Source: Polynucleobacter parvulilacunae
Lineage (GTDB): Bacteria; Pseudomonadota; Gammaproteobacteria; Burkholderiales; Burkholderiaceae
Direction: 5' to 3'
NCBI RefSeq assembly: GCF_018881715.1
Contig: NZ_JACVPW010000001.1
Coordinates: 1-64,000, forward strand
DNA length: 64,000 nucleotides
The position numbers and the translations under genes are program-made. Position 1 is the first letter of the stretch. Each line of letters begins with the position of its first letter. The notes under the pieces were generated by a model. It did not search any database. It was given only the letters and a program-made list of their open reading frames with translations, and was not told where the DNA came from. Below, piece by piece: positions 7,295 through 16,242 of this stretch.

Positions 7295-8308
7295 TTACTG
7301 AGCAGTTTCTTTAATGTTGTTTTCAATGACGAACTTGCCCCAGATACCAATTTGTTTGCCAATAAAATCTTGAGCAGCTGCTGGTGTTCCGCCAACAATT
7401 TGAATGCCTTGCGCCTTAAACTTTTCAGCAACTGCCGGCGTTTTTAAAGCTTTATTCAAAGCCTTATTCATTGCATCTACAACTGCTGTCGGTGTTTTGC
7501 CTGGTGCCAATACTGCCCACCATGCTGGCGCGCTAAAGCCTGGGAAACCGCTCTCCGAAATCGTTGGCACATTAGGCAATGATGGTGAACGCTTAGCAGT
7601 AGTAATTACCAATGGGATAACGCCGCCGCTATCAATGTGAGGTTTTACCAAAAACTCTGAACCAACCGCCAACTCAACCTGACCTCCTAAAGCATCCTGC
7701 ATTAAGGGGCCGCCGCCACGATAAGGAATGTGATTCCAATCAAAACCAGCTTGTTTTGCAAGGCGAGCCATCGCTAAGTGACCGAGACTTCCAATACCGA
7801 TAGAGCCGTAACTAAATTGCTTACCTGTCTTAGAAAGGTCGACCAATTGCTTAAAACTGGTAATGCCAGATTTTTTGCTAGCAACCAAAACCATTGGAGA
7901 TGTGCCCACCAAAATTACGGGAGCAATATCCTTAATAGAGTCATAGGGAAGTTTTTCTTTGAGACTGGGATTCACGCCATGGGTATCAAACACCACCGCG
8001 AAGGTATAACCATCAGGGTCAGAGCGCGTCATCGCTGAAGTGCCAATCACACCAGAGGCGCCACCGACGTTCTCCACGATCACGTTTTGCTTTAATTCCG
8101 ACTGCAGAGCGGGGGCTAATACACGAGCTACCTGATCAACTGAACCGCCTGGCGGGAATACGGCAATTAAGCGAATTGGCTTTTGGGTAGGCCATGTGCC
8201 CGTACCCGCATTTTGTGCCAAGGCAAAACCACTCACCCCTAAGGCCATCAAAGTAGCTAATATACTGTTTTTAAAGACTTTTTTGGCTATTTTTGCTAAA
8301 TCCTGCAT
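7295..8308 (-). CDS. Bug-family (TctC) periplasmic substrate-binding protein
   Basis: The 337-residue precursor has a signal peptide (cleavage near GFALAQ) and the Bug signature regions: WPTQKPIRLIAVFPPGGSVDQVARVLAPALQ, VVENVGGASGVIGT, DGYTFAV, and a central IPYRGGGPLMQDALGGQVEL. These proteins bind small carboxylates for tripartite tricarboxylate transporters or act as sensors. No tctA or tctB membrane genes are nearby, which is usual for the many orphan Bug genes of Burkholderiales. The ligand is unknown. It follows the divergent trhO promoter region and precedes the CMD-family gene. Confidence 0.9.
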   Translation of the reverse strand: MQDLAKIAKKVFKNSILATLMALGVSGFALAQNAGTGTWPTQKPIRLIAVFPPGGSVDQVARVLAPALQSELKQNVIVENVGGASGVIGTSAMTRSDPDGYTFAVVFDTHGVNPSLKEKLPYDSIKDIAPVILVGTSPMVLVASKKSGITSFKQLVDLSKTGKQFSYGSIGIGSLGHLAMARLAKQAGFDWNHIPYRGGGPLMQDALGGQVELAVGSEFLVKPHIDSGGVIPLVITTAKRSPSLPNVPTISESGFPGFSAPAWWAVLAPGKTPTAVVDAMNKALNKALKTPAVAEKFKAQGIQIVGGTPAAAQDFIGKQIGIWGKFVIENNIKETAQ

Positions 8309-8396
8309 GGATTTGTCTCCTATAGATAAGGACTCAAGATTAACACTCCCCCAGCCTATTTGCTCGATAATGGTGGTGTAGCCCAGTGAGAGAAAA

Positions 8397-9173
8397 ATGA
8401 AGTCGATTCTAAATATTGCCGCCTATTTATTTGTCAGCCTTGATGACCTGCCAGAGCTGCGCGCCAAAATGCTGGATGAATGCAATGCGCGCCAACTCAA
8501 GGGCACCATCTTATTGACTGGCGAAGGCATCAATATGTTTCTCGCTGGTAAAACGGATGAGTTACGTGGCTTCCTGGACTGGCTTCGTACAGACCCCCGT
8601 TTCACACCGCTTACGGCGAAGGAAAGCTGGTCGGAAGATCAACCTTTCAAAAAAATGCTGATCAAGCTGAAAAATGAAATCATTCGCATGAATCACCCAG
8701 CGATTCGTCCAGAGGAAGGCCGCGCTAATTTCATCAGCCCTAAAAAATTGCAGGAGTGGTTAGATCGCGGTACCGATGACCTCGGTCGGCCCGTGGTGAT
8801 GGTAGATACACGCAACGCCTTTGAAGTTGACTACGGCACCTTTGAAAACGCTCTACATTTCAATATCGAAAAGTTCACAGAATTTCCAGAGGCAATATCT
8901 TCACACAAAGATGAGTTAGCGGATAAGACGTTGGTGAGCTTTTGCACTGGCGGCATCCGCTGCGAAAAATCAGGCTTATATATGCGTGAGATTGGGATGC
9001 AACACAGCTATCAACTAGAGGGCGGTATTTTGAAGTACTTTGAGGAAGTTGGTTCTGCGCATTACCAAGGCAGCTGCTTTGTCTTTGATGAGCGCGAAGC
9101 CCTCGAGCCAAACCTCGATTCCATCCCCGTAGAGCGCTCTATTCGGAAAAAGCTTAAGGCCAGTTCAGTCTGA
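8397..9173 (+). CDS. trhO: tRNA uridine(34) hydroxylase TrhO (rhodanese family)
   Basis: The 258-residue protein has an N-terminal acylphosphatase-like domain (GTILLTGEGINMFLAG, about 35-52), a linker, and a rhodanese domain with VVMVDTRNAFEVDYGTF and the active loop SFCTGGIRCEKSG (catalytic Cys near 180). This combination defines TrhO/YceA, which uses oxygen to form 5-hydroxyuridine at the wobble position of some tRNAs. It stands alone on the plus strand, divergent from the Bug gene. Length is somewhat shorter than the E. coli protein because the C-terminal tail is reduced. Confidence 0.9.
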   Translation: MKSILNIAAYLFVSLDDLPELRAKMLDECNARQLKGTILLTGEGINMFLAGKTDELRGFLDWLRTDPRFTPLTAKESWSEDQPFKKMLIKLKNEIIRMNHPAIRPEEGRANFISPKKLQEWLDRGTDDLGRPVVMVDTRNAFEVDYGTFENALHFNIEKFTEFPEAISSHKDELADKTLVSFCTGGIRCEKSGLYMREIGMQHSYQLEGGILKYFEEVGSAHYQGSCFVFDEREALEPNLDSIPVERSIRKKLKASSV

Positions 9174-9258
9174 GCCAATTTAGAGGCAAAAATAGTAGAA
9201 TTACAAAGTAGTAACTAAGCAGCACAAAATTAATAAAACAATAATTCGGACTCGAGAC

Positions 9259-10263
9259 ATGTCTAAAACGATTAATCGGCAAAAGCCGATTTTTTTATCC
9301 TCCATTCTCTGTGCATTTCTGGGGGTGGTAATGAATTTCAATGTGCAAGCGCAAAGTGCAGCGCCAGCTTATCCAGTTAAACCCATCAAACTCATTGCAC
9401 CAGTGGCTGCTGGTGGCGGTCTAGATAATATTGCGCGCGCTGTTGCAGAGAAACTCTCTCGCTCTATCGGACAACCCGTCATTGTTGAAAATATGGGTGG
9501 CGGTGGTGGAGCTATAGCATCTCAAGCAACAGCCAAAGCAGCGCCAGATGGGTACACGTTGATGGTGGCTTATGTAGGAACACATGGCACTAATCCAGCA
9601 GTGCGTAAATTACCGTATGACGCTATAAAAGATTTCACACCTATTGGCATGATTGGCGCAACACCAAATGTGCTCATCATCAATCCTGAATTACCCATCA
9701 AAAACTTAAAAGAGTTTGTCGATTACGCCAAAAAGAATCCAGCCAAATTAAGTTACGGCTCTGCTGGACCTGGCACACTAACTCATCTCGGTATGGAGCA
9801 ATTTAAGTTGGCAGCCGGGATATTCATGGTGCATGTGCCTTATCGTGGCGTTGGTCCTGCTTACACAGACTTGTTGGCCGGCCAAACTCAGGCCATGTTT
9901 CCAACTTTGTTTGCAGGGCTTCCTTATATCAACAGTAATCGTGTCCGAGGTCTTGCTGTTACAGGCTCTAAGCGCAGCTCGGCAGCCCCCAATATTCCGA
10001 CCTTTAAAGAGCTTGGCTACAACGGCTTTGATGGTCAGCAATGGTACGGCTTAGTAGGGCCCGCAAATTTACCGCCCGCTACGGTTGCTAAGCTCAATGC
10101 AGAGCTGAACAAAGTCTTAGCATTGCCTGAGTTCTCTGAAAAGATGACTAGCGAAGCAATGACGCTGATGCCAATGACCCCGTCTCAATTTGCGAACTAC
10201 ATCAAAGAAGATATTGCACGCTGGGCGAAGGTAGCCAAAGATCGCAATATTGAAATTGAATAA
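9259..10263 (+). CDS. Bug-family (TctC) periplasmic substrate-binding protein
   Basis: The 334-residue precursor has a long signal region (MSKTINRQKP... to FNVQAQ). It then shows Bug motifs YPVKPIKLIAPVAAGGGLDNIARAVAEKL, IVENMGGGGGAIAS, DGYTLMVAYVGTHGTNPAVRKLPYD and HVPYRGVGPAYTDLLAGQTQAMF. It starts a plus-strand run with MmgE/PrpD and a 2-hydroxyacid dehydrogenase, so its ligand is plausibly the hydroxy- or tricarboxylic acid these enzymes use. No permease subunits are present. Confidence 0.9.
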   Translation: MSKTINRQKPIFLSSILCAFLGVVMNFNVQAQSAAPAYPVKPIKLIAPVAAGGGLDNIARAVAEKLSRSIGQPVIVENMGGGGGAIASQATAKAAPDGYTLMVAYVGTHGTNPAVRKLPYDAIKDFTPIGMIGATPNVLIINPELPIKNLKEFVDYAKKNPAKLSYGSAGPGTLTHLGMEQFKLAAGIFMVHVPYRGVGPAYTDLLAGQTQAMFPTLFAGLPYINSNRVRGLAVTGSKRSSAAPNIPTFKELGYNGFDGQQWYGLVGPANLPPATVAKLNAELNKVLALPEFSEKMTSEAMTLMPMTPSQFANYIKEDIARWAKVAKDRNIEIE

Positions 10264-10315
10264 TTTATTTAAAAAATACTGTACTTAAATTCATTAAATT
10301 AATAGGAACTTTTAT

Positions 10316-11689
10316 ATGTCAAACGCTATTGCCGCAGCAGCGGATCTCAATGCACCACCAGTCACTAAAATTTTGGCTGAGTTTGTAAATACTCATCCAA
10401 GCCAAGGCTGGACTCCTGAGGTCGATCATGAAGCGCATCGTACATTCTTAAACTGGCTGGGCTGCGCTATCGGTGCTGCCAACCATGAGAGCGTTGAATC
10501 CTCCTTGGCTGCCATTCGCGAATTTCAACCTGCGCCACAAGCTAGCATTCTTGGCCGTAAAGACAAAGTCGATATGGGTGGCGCTGCACTCATTAATGGC
10601 ATCAGCTCACATACATTTGACTTTGATGACACCCACCTCAAGACCGTGATTCATCCAGCAGGTCCAGTAGCATCCGCAATCCTAGCCTTGGGCGAACACA
10701 TTGGCGCGAATGGTCGTCAAATGATTGACTCTCTTGTTTTGGGTATTGATGTTGCCTGTCGCGTTGGTAATGCAATGTATCCAGACCACTACCATCGTGG
10801 CTGGCATATCACTGGATCCACTGGCATGCTGGGATCTGCTGCAGCATGTTCACGCTTGATGGGCCTTGATTTACAAAAGACAACGATGGCTTTGGGTATT
10901 GCTGCCTCACAACCGGTAGGTATGCGTGAGCAATTTGGCACGATGACTAAACCATTTCATCCAGGTGGGGCTGCGCGTGCCGGTCAACTTTCTGCATTGT
11001 TAGCAAAGCATGGCTTTACTGCAAGCCCTAAAGCACTAGAAGCAGGCCGTGGATATATGCAGACCGTTTCTACCAAATGTGATTGGTCAGAAATTGATCG
11101 CGCTCTAGGCAAGTCTTTTGAAATCTCCTTAAACACCTATAAGCCTTTTGCTTGTGGCATTGTGATTCACCCAGCCATTGATGCTTGTGCCCAGTTACGC
11201 GCCCAAGGCGTTAAGGCAGAAGACGTTGAGCGCATCGAATTACGAGTTCATCCACTTGTGCTTGAGCTCACTGGCAAGAAAACACCTAAAGATGGTTTAG
11301 AAGGTAAGTTCAGCGTGTATCACGGCTGTGCTGTTGGCTTAATTTTCGGCCAAGCAGGTGAAGGTGAATATGCTGATGATATCGTGAACCGCCCTGATGT
11401 CGTAGCCTTGCGTGCCAAAGTAAACGCCACTACCGATACCTCCATTAGCGAAGCCTCTGTTGACGTTAAGGCATTCCTCAAGGATGGCAAAGAAGTTCAC
11501 ATCTTCGTGAAGAATGCGATCGGCTCAGTAGAAAATCCAATGACTGATACCAACTTGGAACAAAAGTTTACGAGTTTGACCGAACCAGTAATCGGCAAGG
11601 AAAAAACCCACAAACTCATTGCCGCACTCTGGAAATTGGGACAAGCGCCTGATCTCAAGCAAATCCTCAATCTTTGTACTCCAGACTAA
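10316..11689 (+). CDS. MmgE/PrpD family protein
   Basis: The 457-residue protein matches the MmgE/PrpD family throughout. An all-helical domain has GGAALINGISSHTFDFDDTHLKTVIHPAGP, then MYPDHYHRGWHITGSTGMLGSAAA, and the region KPFHPGGAARAGQLSALLA, followed by a smaller alpha/beta lid (ERIELRVHPLVLELTG). Known members include 2-methylcitrate dehydratase PrpD and cis-aconitate decarboxylase. Many environmental paralogs next to Bug proteins have unknown substrates. No prpB or prpC is adjacent, so propionate catabolism is not supported here. It lies 52 bases after the Bug gene and before the dehydrogenase. Confidence 0.88.
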   Translation: MSNAIAAAADLNAPPVTKILAEFVNTHPSQGWTPEVDHEAHRTFLNWLGCAIGAANHESVESSLAAIREFQPAPQASILGRKDKVDMGGAALINGISSHTFDFDDTHLKTVIHPAGPVASAILALGEHIGANGRQMIDSLVLGIDVACRVGNAMYPDHYHRGWHITGSTGMLGSAAACSRLMGLDLQKTTMALGIAASQPVGMREQFGTMTKPFHPGGAARAGQLSALLAKHGFTASPKALEAGRGYMQTVSTKCDWSEIDRALGKSFEISLNTYKPFACGIVIHPAIDACAQLRAQGVKAEDVERIELRVHPLVLELTGKKTPKDGLEGKFSVYHGCAVGLIFGQAGEGEYADDIVNRPDVVALRAKVNATTDTSISEASVDVKAFLKDGKEVHIFVKNAIGSVENPMTDTNLEQKFTSLTEPVIGKEKTHKLIAALWKLGQAPDLKQILNLCTPD

Positions 11690-11711
11690 TTTACTGAAAG
11701 TTTTTTCATCT

Positions 11712-12689
11712 ATGGCTTTATTACCTAATATCGTTGTTCTTGGAGACTATGAGCGTGCGCTTCGCCGGTTCTCCAACTGGGATAAGTTAGATCAACAAGC
11801 AAATCTCACGATTCATCACGAGCCTTTGCGTGATGAAGCCCTATATGAAGCAGTCAAAGACGCTGATGCTATTGCGATAGTGAGGGACCGCTCTCCTTTT
11901 AATGAAGCAATGATTGCGCGTTTACCCAAACTGAAGTTTCTCATGTTTACGGGTGAGCGCAATGGCACGCTTGAGGCATCCGCTTTAGTTTCCAGAAATA
12001 TTCCCATGGGCTGCACACCTGGCGGCCCCTCCAAAGAAACAACTGCAGAACTCACTTGGGCTTTAATTTTGGGCGCTTCGAAACGCCTCATAGAGGAAAA
12101 TAAACTCATTGCCTCAGGCGGCTGGCGCGATGCCATGTCGCTTTTACCCATGCTCTCCGGCGAACGTTTGGGCATCATGGGTCTTGGCGCTATTGGCAGT
12201 CGAGTAGCACGTGTAGGCGCTGCATTTGGTATGGAAGTGGTTGCATGGAGCCCTCGTATGACCCCTGAACGCGCTGCCGCTGAGAATGCAAAAGCAGTCA
12301 GTCTTGATGAGCTATTAAAAACCTCCAAGGTAGTATCCATGCACTTGGTGGCTGGTCCTGGAACAAAAGGTTTAATTAGCGCAGATCAGTTGGCACTGAT
12401 GCGTCCTGACTCTATCTTGATCAATACCTCCCGTGCAGCACTTATTAATATGCCTGACTTGCAAAAAGCATTGGCTGCAGGTAGACCGGGACAAGCTGCA
12501 GTAGACGTCTTTGATGTGGAGCCTCTTCCAGAAAAAGACGCGCTTCGTAACACCCCAAATCTTTTGGTAACACCGCATCTTGGATTTATTGCTGAACCTA
12601 TTTTTGCAACCTTCTCCCAAGGTATTGCTGAAACACTGGAAGCCTGGTTAGAAGATAAACCTGTACCGCACCCCTTCAAACCACAGTAA
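11712..12689 (+). CDS. D-2-hydroxyacid dehydrogenase (NAD-dependent)
   Basis: The 325-residue enzyme has the split catalytic/Rossmann layout of D-isomer 2-hydroxyacid dehydrogenases: GERLGIMGLGAIGSRVARVGAAFGMEVVAWSPR for the cofactor, LINTSRAALINMPDL with the catalytic Arg, VDVFDVEPLP with the Glu, and VTPHLGFI with the His. The track ORF starts at 11619 inside the PrpD gene. I place the start at ATG 11712, just after the PrpD stop, where the family homology begins (MALLPNIVVLGDYERAL). Substrate could be a glyoxylate, phosphoglycerate-like or malate-like acid. It is likely co-transcribed with the PrpD-family gene. Confidence 0.85.
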   Translation: MALLPNIVVLGDYERALRRFSNWDKLDQQANLTIHHEPLRDEALYEAVKDADAIAIVRDRSPFNEAMIARLPKLKFLMFTGERNGTLEASALVSRNIPMGCTPGGPSKETTAELTWALILGASKRLIEENKLIASGGWRDAMSLLPMLSGERLGIMGLGAIGSRVARVGAAFGMEVVAWSPRMTPERAAAENAKAVSLDELLKTSKVVSMHLVAGPGTKGLISADQLALMRPDSILINTSRAALINMPDLQKALAAGRPGQAAVDVFDVEPLPEKDALRNTPNLLVTPHLGFIAEPIFATFSQGIAETLEAWLEDKPVPHPFKPQ

Positions 12690-12711
12690 GCCTTTTATTT
12701 AATAAGCCAAC

Positions 12712-13254
12712 ATGCCGCCTAAGACACTCACTCCTAAGCAGCTCTTTATTGGGTTTAGCAAAATCGGGATGTCTGGGTTTGGTGGCGTACTACCTTGGGC
12801 ACGACGCACTATTGTTGAGCAAGAGAAATGGCTCACTTCCGAAGAATTTAGCGCCATGCTTGGCATCTGCCAAATTGTTCCAGGCCCTAATATTGTGAAC
12901 CTCGGAGTCTGCGTAGGCAGTCGCTTTGCTGGTGTATCAGGAGCTTTTGCGGCAGTCATGGGTCTGATGCTTGGCCCTGTGGCCATCGTCATCCTACTAG
13001 GCATCCTTTACGAACATTACAGCTATATGCCGATTGTTCAAGGATTGCTCAGAGGCATCTCTGCGGTAGGAGTAGGCCTCATTGCCAGCACTGGTTTTAA
13101 GATGATGCGTACCGAACTGAAGTACCCACCCATGCTCTCAGTGATTTTCTTAACAATCTTGGCTGCAACATATTTTCATTTGGGTTTAGGCTGGGTGGTA
13201 TTGCTTGCTTCTCCACTGGCATTTTATTTGGCATGGAAGAAGGTTAAAAAATGA
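12712..13254 (+). CDS. Chromate transporter, first half (short-chain CHR)
   Basis: This 180-residue membrane protein carries the CHR domain signature: GFSKIGMSGFGGVLPWARRTIVEQEKWLTSEEF and the conserved IVPGPNIVNLGVCVG, then about four to five hydrophobic helices. Single-domain CHR proteins work in pairs with opposite topology, and the next gene is the second half, overlapping by four bases. Known members export chromate in some hosts, but many pairs have unknown anion substrates. It follows the 2-hydroxyacid dehydrogenase by 22 bases and may be in the same transcript, so organic-anion transport is also conceivable. Confidence 0.85.
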   Translation: MPPKTLTPKQLFIGFSKIGMSGFGGVLPWARRTIVEQEKWLTSEEFSAMLGICQIVPGPNIVNLGVCVGSRFAGVSGAFAAVMGLMLGPVAIVILLGILYEHYSYMPIVQGLLRGISAVGVGLIASTGFKMMRTELKYPPMLSVIFLTILAATYFHLGLGWVVLLASPLAFYLAWKKVKK

Positions 13255-13775
13255 TGAGCACTCTCATTAGCCTCTTTCTAAAACTCTCCGCTTTTTCCTT
13301 GGTGGCATTTGGGGGTATTAATGCTCTCCTTCCTACGCTTTATGATCTGTCTGTAAATCAAGAGCATTGGATTAATAGTCAAACTTTTGCGGATTACTTT
13401 GCAATTGCGCAAGCTGCGCCCGGCCCTAATCTAATGACGGTTACGCTCATCGGCTGGAAAGTGGGTGGGGTCATCGGTGCCGCTGTTGCTACCTTAGCAA
13501 TTGCATGGCCATCCTCCATCATGATTTATTTCTTGCAACGCTCAATTATGAGAATGCAAGATATACAAAAACAGAAAATGATTCAAGCAGCAGCTGGTGC
13601 CCTGGCAGTTGGCCTAGTTTTATCAGCCGCCTGGGGCATCGCACTCCAAATTAACAATGGTATTGCCGCTTATTTATTGACGGTTGGCACAATAGCGATT
13701 ACCTTATTTACACGCTGGCACCCACTCTATCTAATTGCAATTGGTGGTGTCTTGGGTGTTCTAGGATTTATCTAA
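13251..13775 (+). CDS. Chromate transporter, second half (short-chain CHR)
   Basis: The 174-residue partner of the preceding gene shows LSAFSLVAFGGINALLPTLYDLSVNQEHWINSQTFADYFAIAQAAPGPNLMTVTLIGW, the CHR motif with PGPN, plus about five membrane segments. Its ATG overlaps the upstream stop, which fits equal production of the two halves. Pairs of short CHR proteins are thought to form a pseudo-symmetric transporter. The neighbouring genes are acid-metabolism genes and not metal-resistance genes, so chromate efflux should be taken as a family label only. Confidence 0.85.
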   Translation: MMSTLISLFLKLSAFSLVAFGGINALLPTLYDLSVNQEHWINSQTFADYFAIAQAAPGPNLMTVTLIGWKVGGVIGAAVATLAIAWPSSIMIYFLQRSIMRMQDIQKQKMIQAAAGALAVGLVLSAAWGIALQINNGIAAYLLTVGTIAITLFTRWHPLYLIAIGGVLGVLGFI

Positions 13776-13806
13776 ACGTATAACGAATAACGGATAGCGA
13801 AAAAAT

Positions 13807-14784
13807 ATGCGACTCATTAAATACTTCACCATGTTGTTTATTGGCCTACTCTCTGTTTTCTGCAACACATCTTTTGCACAGAGCAACTATCCAACTAAAC
13901 CCATTAACTTCATCGTGCCTTATGGCGCTGGTGGTAGCGCTGACTCTAGAAGCCGTCAGATTGCCCAGAAGATGAGCGTAATTCTCAAGCAGCCGATCGT
14001 GGTTGATAACAAGCCAGGAGCAGGCGGCAATATTGGTACCGAAGCGATTGTCCGAGCTGCGCCCGATGGTTACACCATAGGCATGGGCAACTTTGCCCCA
14101 ATGGCCGTTAATAAAACTCTCTTTGGCAATTTACGTTACGACCCAGAGACCGATTTAACGCCGATCATCTTGATTGAAAAAGGGCCCTTGGTCTTGGTTG
14201 TCAACCCCAATTCTCCTTTTAAAACTGTTCAAGACATTGTTGCAGCAGCAAAAGCAAAGCCCGGTGTACTTACTTTTTCATCCGGAGGTATTGGCGGTAG
14301 CCACCAACTCTCCGCTGAACTCTTTGAACAGAATGCAGGCATTCAGATGATTCACGTGCCGTATAAAAGTGGCTCTGCGGCACTGACCGACTTGATGGGT
14401 GGAAACGTAGATCTCATGTTTGATCAAATGTACTCAGCAGTTCCGAGTATTAAGGCCGATAAGATTCGTCCCATTGCTATCACCAGCAAAAAACGCTCAC
14501 CTCTTCTACCCAATGTTCCCAGCTTTGCAGAGTTAGGCTATCCAAAAGTAGAGGTTCTTAATTGGCAAGGTTTAATCGCGCCTAAGGGCACGCCTAAGGC
14601 CATTATTGATAAATTGAATGCCGCTGCAAATGTGGCGCTCAAAGACCCTCAGTTGCGCGAGCTAATGCTTTCTCAAGGCAATGAGATTGGTGGTGGAAGT
14701 CCTGCTGAATTTGCCGCCCTGATTAAGGCTGAGGCTACTAAATGGAGTGCTGTTGTTAAAACAGCCAATATCAAGCCGGAGTAA
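13807..14784 (+). CDS. Bug-family (TctC) periplasmic substrate-binding protein
   Basis: The 325-residue precursor has a clear signal peptide (MRLIKYFTMLFIGLLSVFCNTSFAQ). Bug regions follow: YPTKPINFIVPYGAGGSADSRSRQIAQKM, VVDNKPGAGGNIGTEAIVRAAPDGYTIGMG and IHVPYKSGSAALTDLMGGNVDLMFDQ. It closes the plus-strand run that began at 9259 and is followed by a strong terminator. Having two Bug proteins in one run suggests either two related acids or separate uptake and sensing roles. Membrane subunits are missing. Confidence 0.9.
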   Translation: MRLIKYFTMLFIGLLSVFCNTSFAQSNYPTKPINFIVPYGAGGSADSRSRQIAQKMSVILKQPIVVDNKPGAGGNIGTEAIVRAAPDGYTIGMGNFAPMAVNKTLFGNLRYDPETDLTPIILIEKGPLVLVVNPNSPFKTVQDIVAAAKAKPGVLTFSSGGIGGSHQLSAELFEQNAGIQMIHVPYKSGSAALTDLMGGNVDLMFDQMYSAVPSIKADKIRPIAITSKKRSPLLPNVPSFAELGYPKVEVLNWQGLIAPKGTPKAIIDKLNAAANVALKDPQLRELMLSQGNEIGGGSPAEFAALIKAEATKWSAVVKTANIKPE

Positions 14785-14820
14785 GAAAGCCTTAGGTTGT
14801 TACTGAATTGCTTCAGCAAT

Positions 14821-14850
14821 AAATAAGGGGGGCTTTTAGCCCCCTTATTT
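14821..14850. terminator. Bidirectional terminator between Bug gene and crcB
   Basis: A long stem AAATAAGGGGG / CCCCCTTATTT closes over a short T-rich loop. It has T runs on both sides and lies between two convergent genes, so it can stop transcription from both. Confidence 0.8.
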
Positions 14851-14883
14851 ATTCTTTATTATTCTCTTAAGTTATCGCTTAAT

Positions 14884-15261
14884 TTATTTAAGCGCTTGGT
14901 AAGTCAAGATACCCAAGAAGGTCAGCACCAGCGAACCCACTAGGTTAAGCAAGGCTGTGCCCAAAGCCCAAGTAAATTCACCGCGCTGCATAAAGCCAAC
15001 TACCTCAGCTGAAAAGCTAGAGAAAGTTGTCAAGCCGCCCAAGAAACCAGTAACAATTAATAACTTCCACTCCGGAGAAAGGTCTGGATTATTACCAAAG
15101 AACGCAACCGCAATACCTATCAGGTAACCGCCCACCATATTAGATATAAACGTTCCCAGAGGCAGTGACGAGGCAACCCCTACAGTGAGGAAGTTAAACC
15201 CAGCCCTGAGTAAGGCGCCAAAGCCTGCTCCAAAAAAGATTGCGAAGATAGGTAGCCACAT
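14884..15261 (-). CDS. crcB: Fluoride channel CrcB/FluC
   Basis: The 125-residue protein has four membrane helices and the Fluc signatures: GAGFGALLRAGFNF near the start, LGTFISNMVGGYLIG (conserved Asn), and TGFLGGLTTFSSFSAEV with the phenylalanine-containing Na+/F- region. These dual-topology dimers expel fluoride. It is 10 bases downstream of the YgiD-type gene and probably shares its transcript. No fluoride riboswitch was seen upstream. Length is typical. Confidence 0.92.
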   Translation of the reverse strand: MWLPIFAIFFGAGFGALLRAGFNFLTVGVASSLPLGTFISNMVGGYLIGIAVAFFGNNPDLSPEWKLLIVTGFLGGLTTFSSFSAEVVGFMQRGEFTWALGTALLNLVGSLVLTFLGILTYQALK

Positions 15262-15271
15262 AATCTGTTCT

Positions 15272-16051
15272 TTATTGAATTGAAAAACCCAACATACTAA
15301 TTGAGCTCATCTCGATTCCATCGGTATAGACTTTAGCTTGCTCACCCTCTTGCTGTAAAGCTAAGGTATATAAAGCGGGCCAATAGTGTTCCGCAGTCGG
15401 AATAGCCAGATGTGCTACGTCACCATATTGCTCCCAATCAATTAAAGGATCATGGTGGTTGGCGCGTATTTCGGAAGCAAAAAAATCATTGAATTCTTTT
15501 GCCCATGGGTATGGCTCAGCACCCTCTTGCCAATGGATAGTGCGCAAGTTATGCACTACGTTGCCACTGGACAGAATAAGAATATTTTCATCACGCAAAG
15601 GGCGTAATTGCTTGGCAAGCTCATAGTGCTCTCGTGCAGACATAGAGCCATCGAGACTTAATTGCACCACCGGCACATCCGCATCTGGATATAGGTATTT
15701 AAGAACTGACCAAGCACCGTGATCGATACCCCACTCGTTTTCTTCGAGGACCACAGGGATGTTTAGTAATTCTTGCACGCGATCCGCTAATGCTGGACTG
15801 CCAGGCGCGGGATATTGAATATCGAAAAGTGCTTGTGGGAATCCGCCAAAGTCGTGAATTGTTTTTGGCTTAGCCATCGCAGTAACCCAAGTACCTCGAG
15901 TTACCCAATGCGCTGAGATTACCAGTACAGCGTCAGGACGCTTTAAAGATTTTCCAAGAGCAGACCATGCCGCTGTATAGCGATTGGGCTCTATGGCGTA
16001 CATCGGACTGCCATGGCCAGCAAATACTGCAGGTTGGCGATGGCTAGTCAT
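15272..16051 (-). CDS. ygiD: Class III extradiol dioxygenase, YgiD/DODA-like
   Basis: The 259-residue protein fits the LigB-superfamily 4,5-DOPA-extradiol-dioxygenase group. The metal ligands are seen in VFAGHGSPM (His), VISAHWVTRG (His) and HGAWSVLKYLYP, with ILSSGNVVHNLRTI and a late HLAIPTAEHYWPALY. E. coli YgiD opens DOPA. In an environmental betaproteobacterium the true catechol is unknown. It is the first gene of a short operon with crcB. All expected histidines are present. Confidence 0.85.
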   Translation of the reverse strand: MTSHRQPAVFAGHGSPMYAIEPNRYTAAWSALGKSLKRPDAVLVISAHWVTRGTWVTAMAKPKTIHDFGGFPQALFDIQYPAPGSPALADRVQELLNIPVVLEENEWGIDHGAWSVLKYLYPDADVPVVQLSLDGSMSAREHYELAKQLRPLRDENILILSSGNVVHNLRTIHWQEGAEPYPWAKEFNDFFASEIRANHHDPLIDWEQYGDVAHLAIPTAEHYWPALYTLALQQEGEQAKVYTDGIEMSSISMLGFSIQ

Positions 16052-16060
16052 TAATGCCGA

Positions 16061-16198
16061 TTAACCGAATACGTAACCTGTGTGAGCCGCAACCAATGCA
16101 AACAAAATAGCCAAGCTAGTAGCTGCTGCCAACATCACGATCAATGTAATGATCTTTTTGTTGATTTCTTCTTTAGATTCGTTATGCCATTCGTTCAT
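16061..16198 (-). CDS. Small single-pass membrane protein, 45 aa
   Basis: This ORF is not in the supplied track. ATG 16198 opens a frame with a charged N-terminus (MNEWHNESKEEINKKI) and one hydrophobic helix (IITLIVMLAAATSLAILFALVAA), then a short tail ending YVFG. It lies nine bases upstream of the YgiD-type gene on the same strand and downstream of another small ORF. The sharp charged/hydrophobic division makes it a believable membrane microprotein. No family is recognised. Confidence 0.55.
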   Translation of the reverse strand: MNEWHNESKEEINKKIITLIVMLAAATSLAILFALVAAHTGYVFG

Positions 16199-16242
16199 GC
16201 TAAATCCTCTGTAAACACATTAATCAATGGGGTAATTATCCA

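Noticed and set aside
11816-12340. 174-aa minus-strand ORF
   Set aside because: It lies fully antisense within the 2-hydroxyacid dehydrogenase gene, has serine/arginine-rich composition without a domain, and is a frame shadow.
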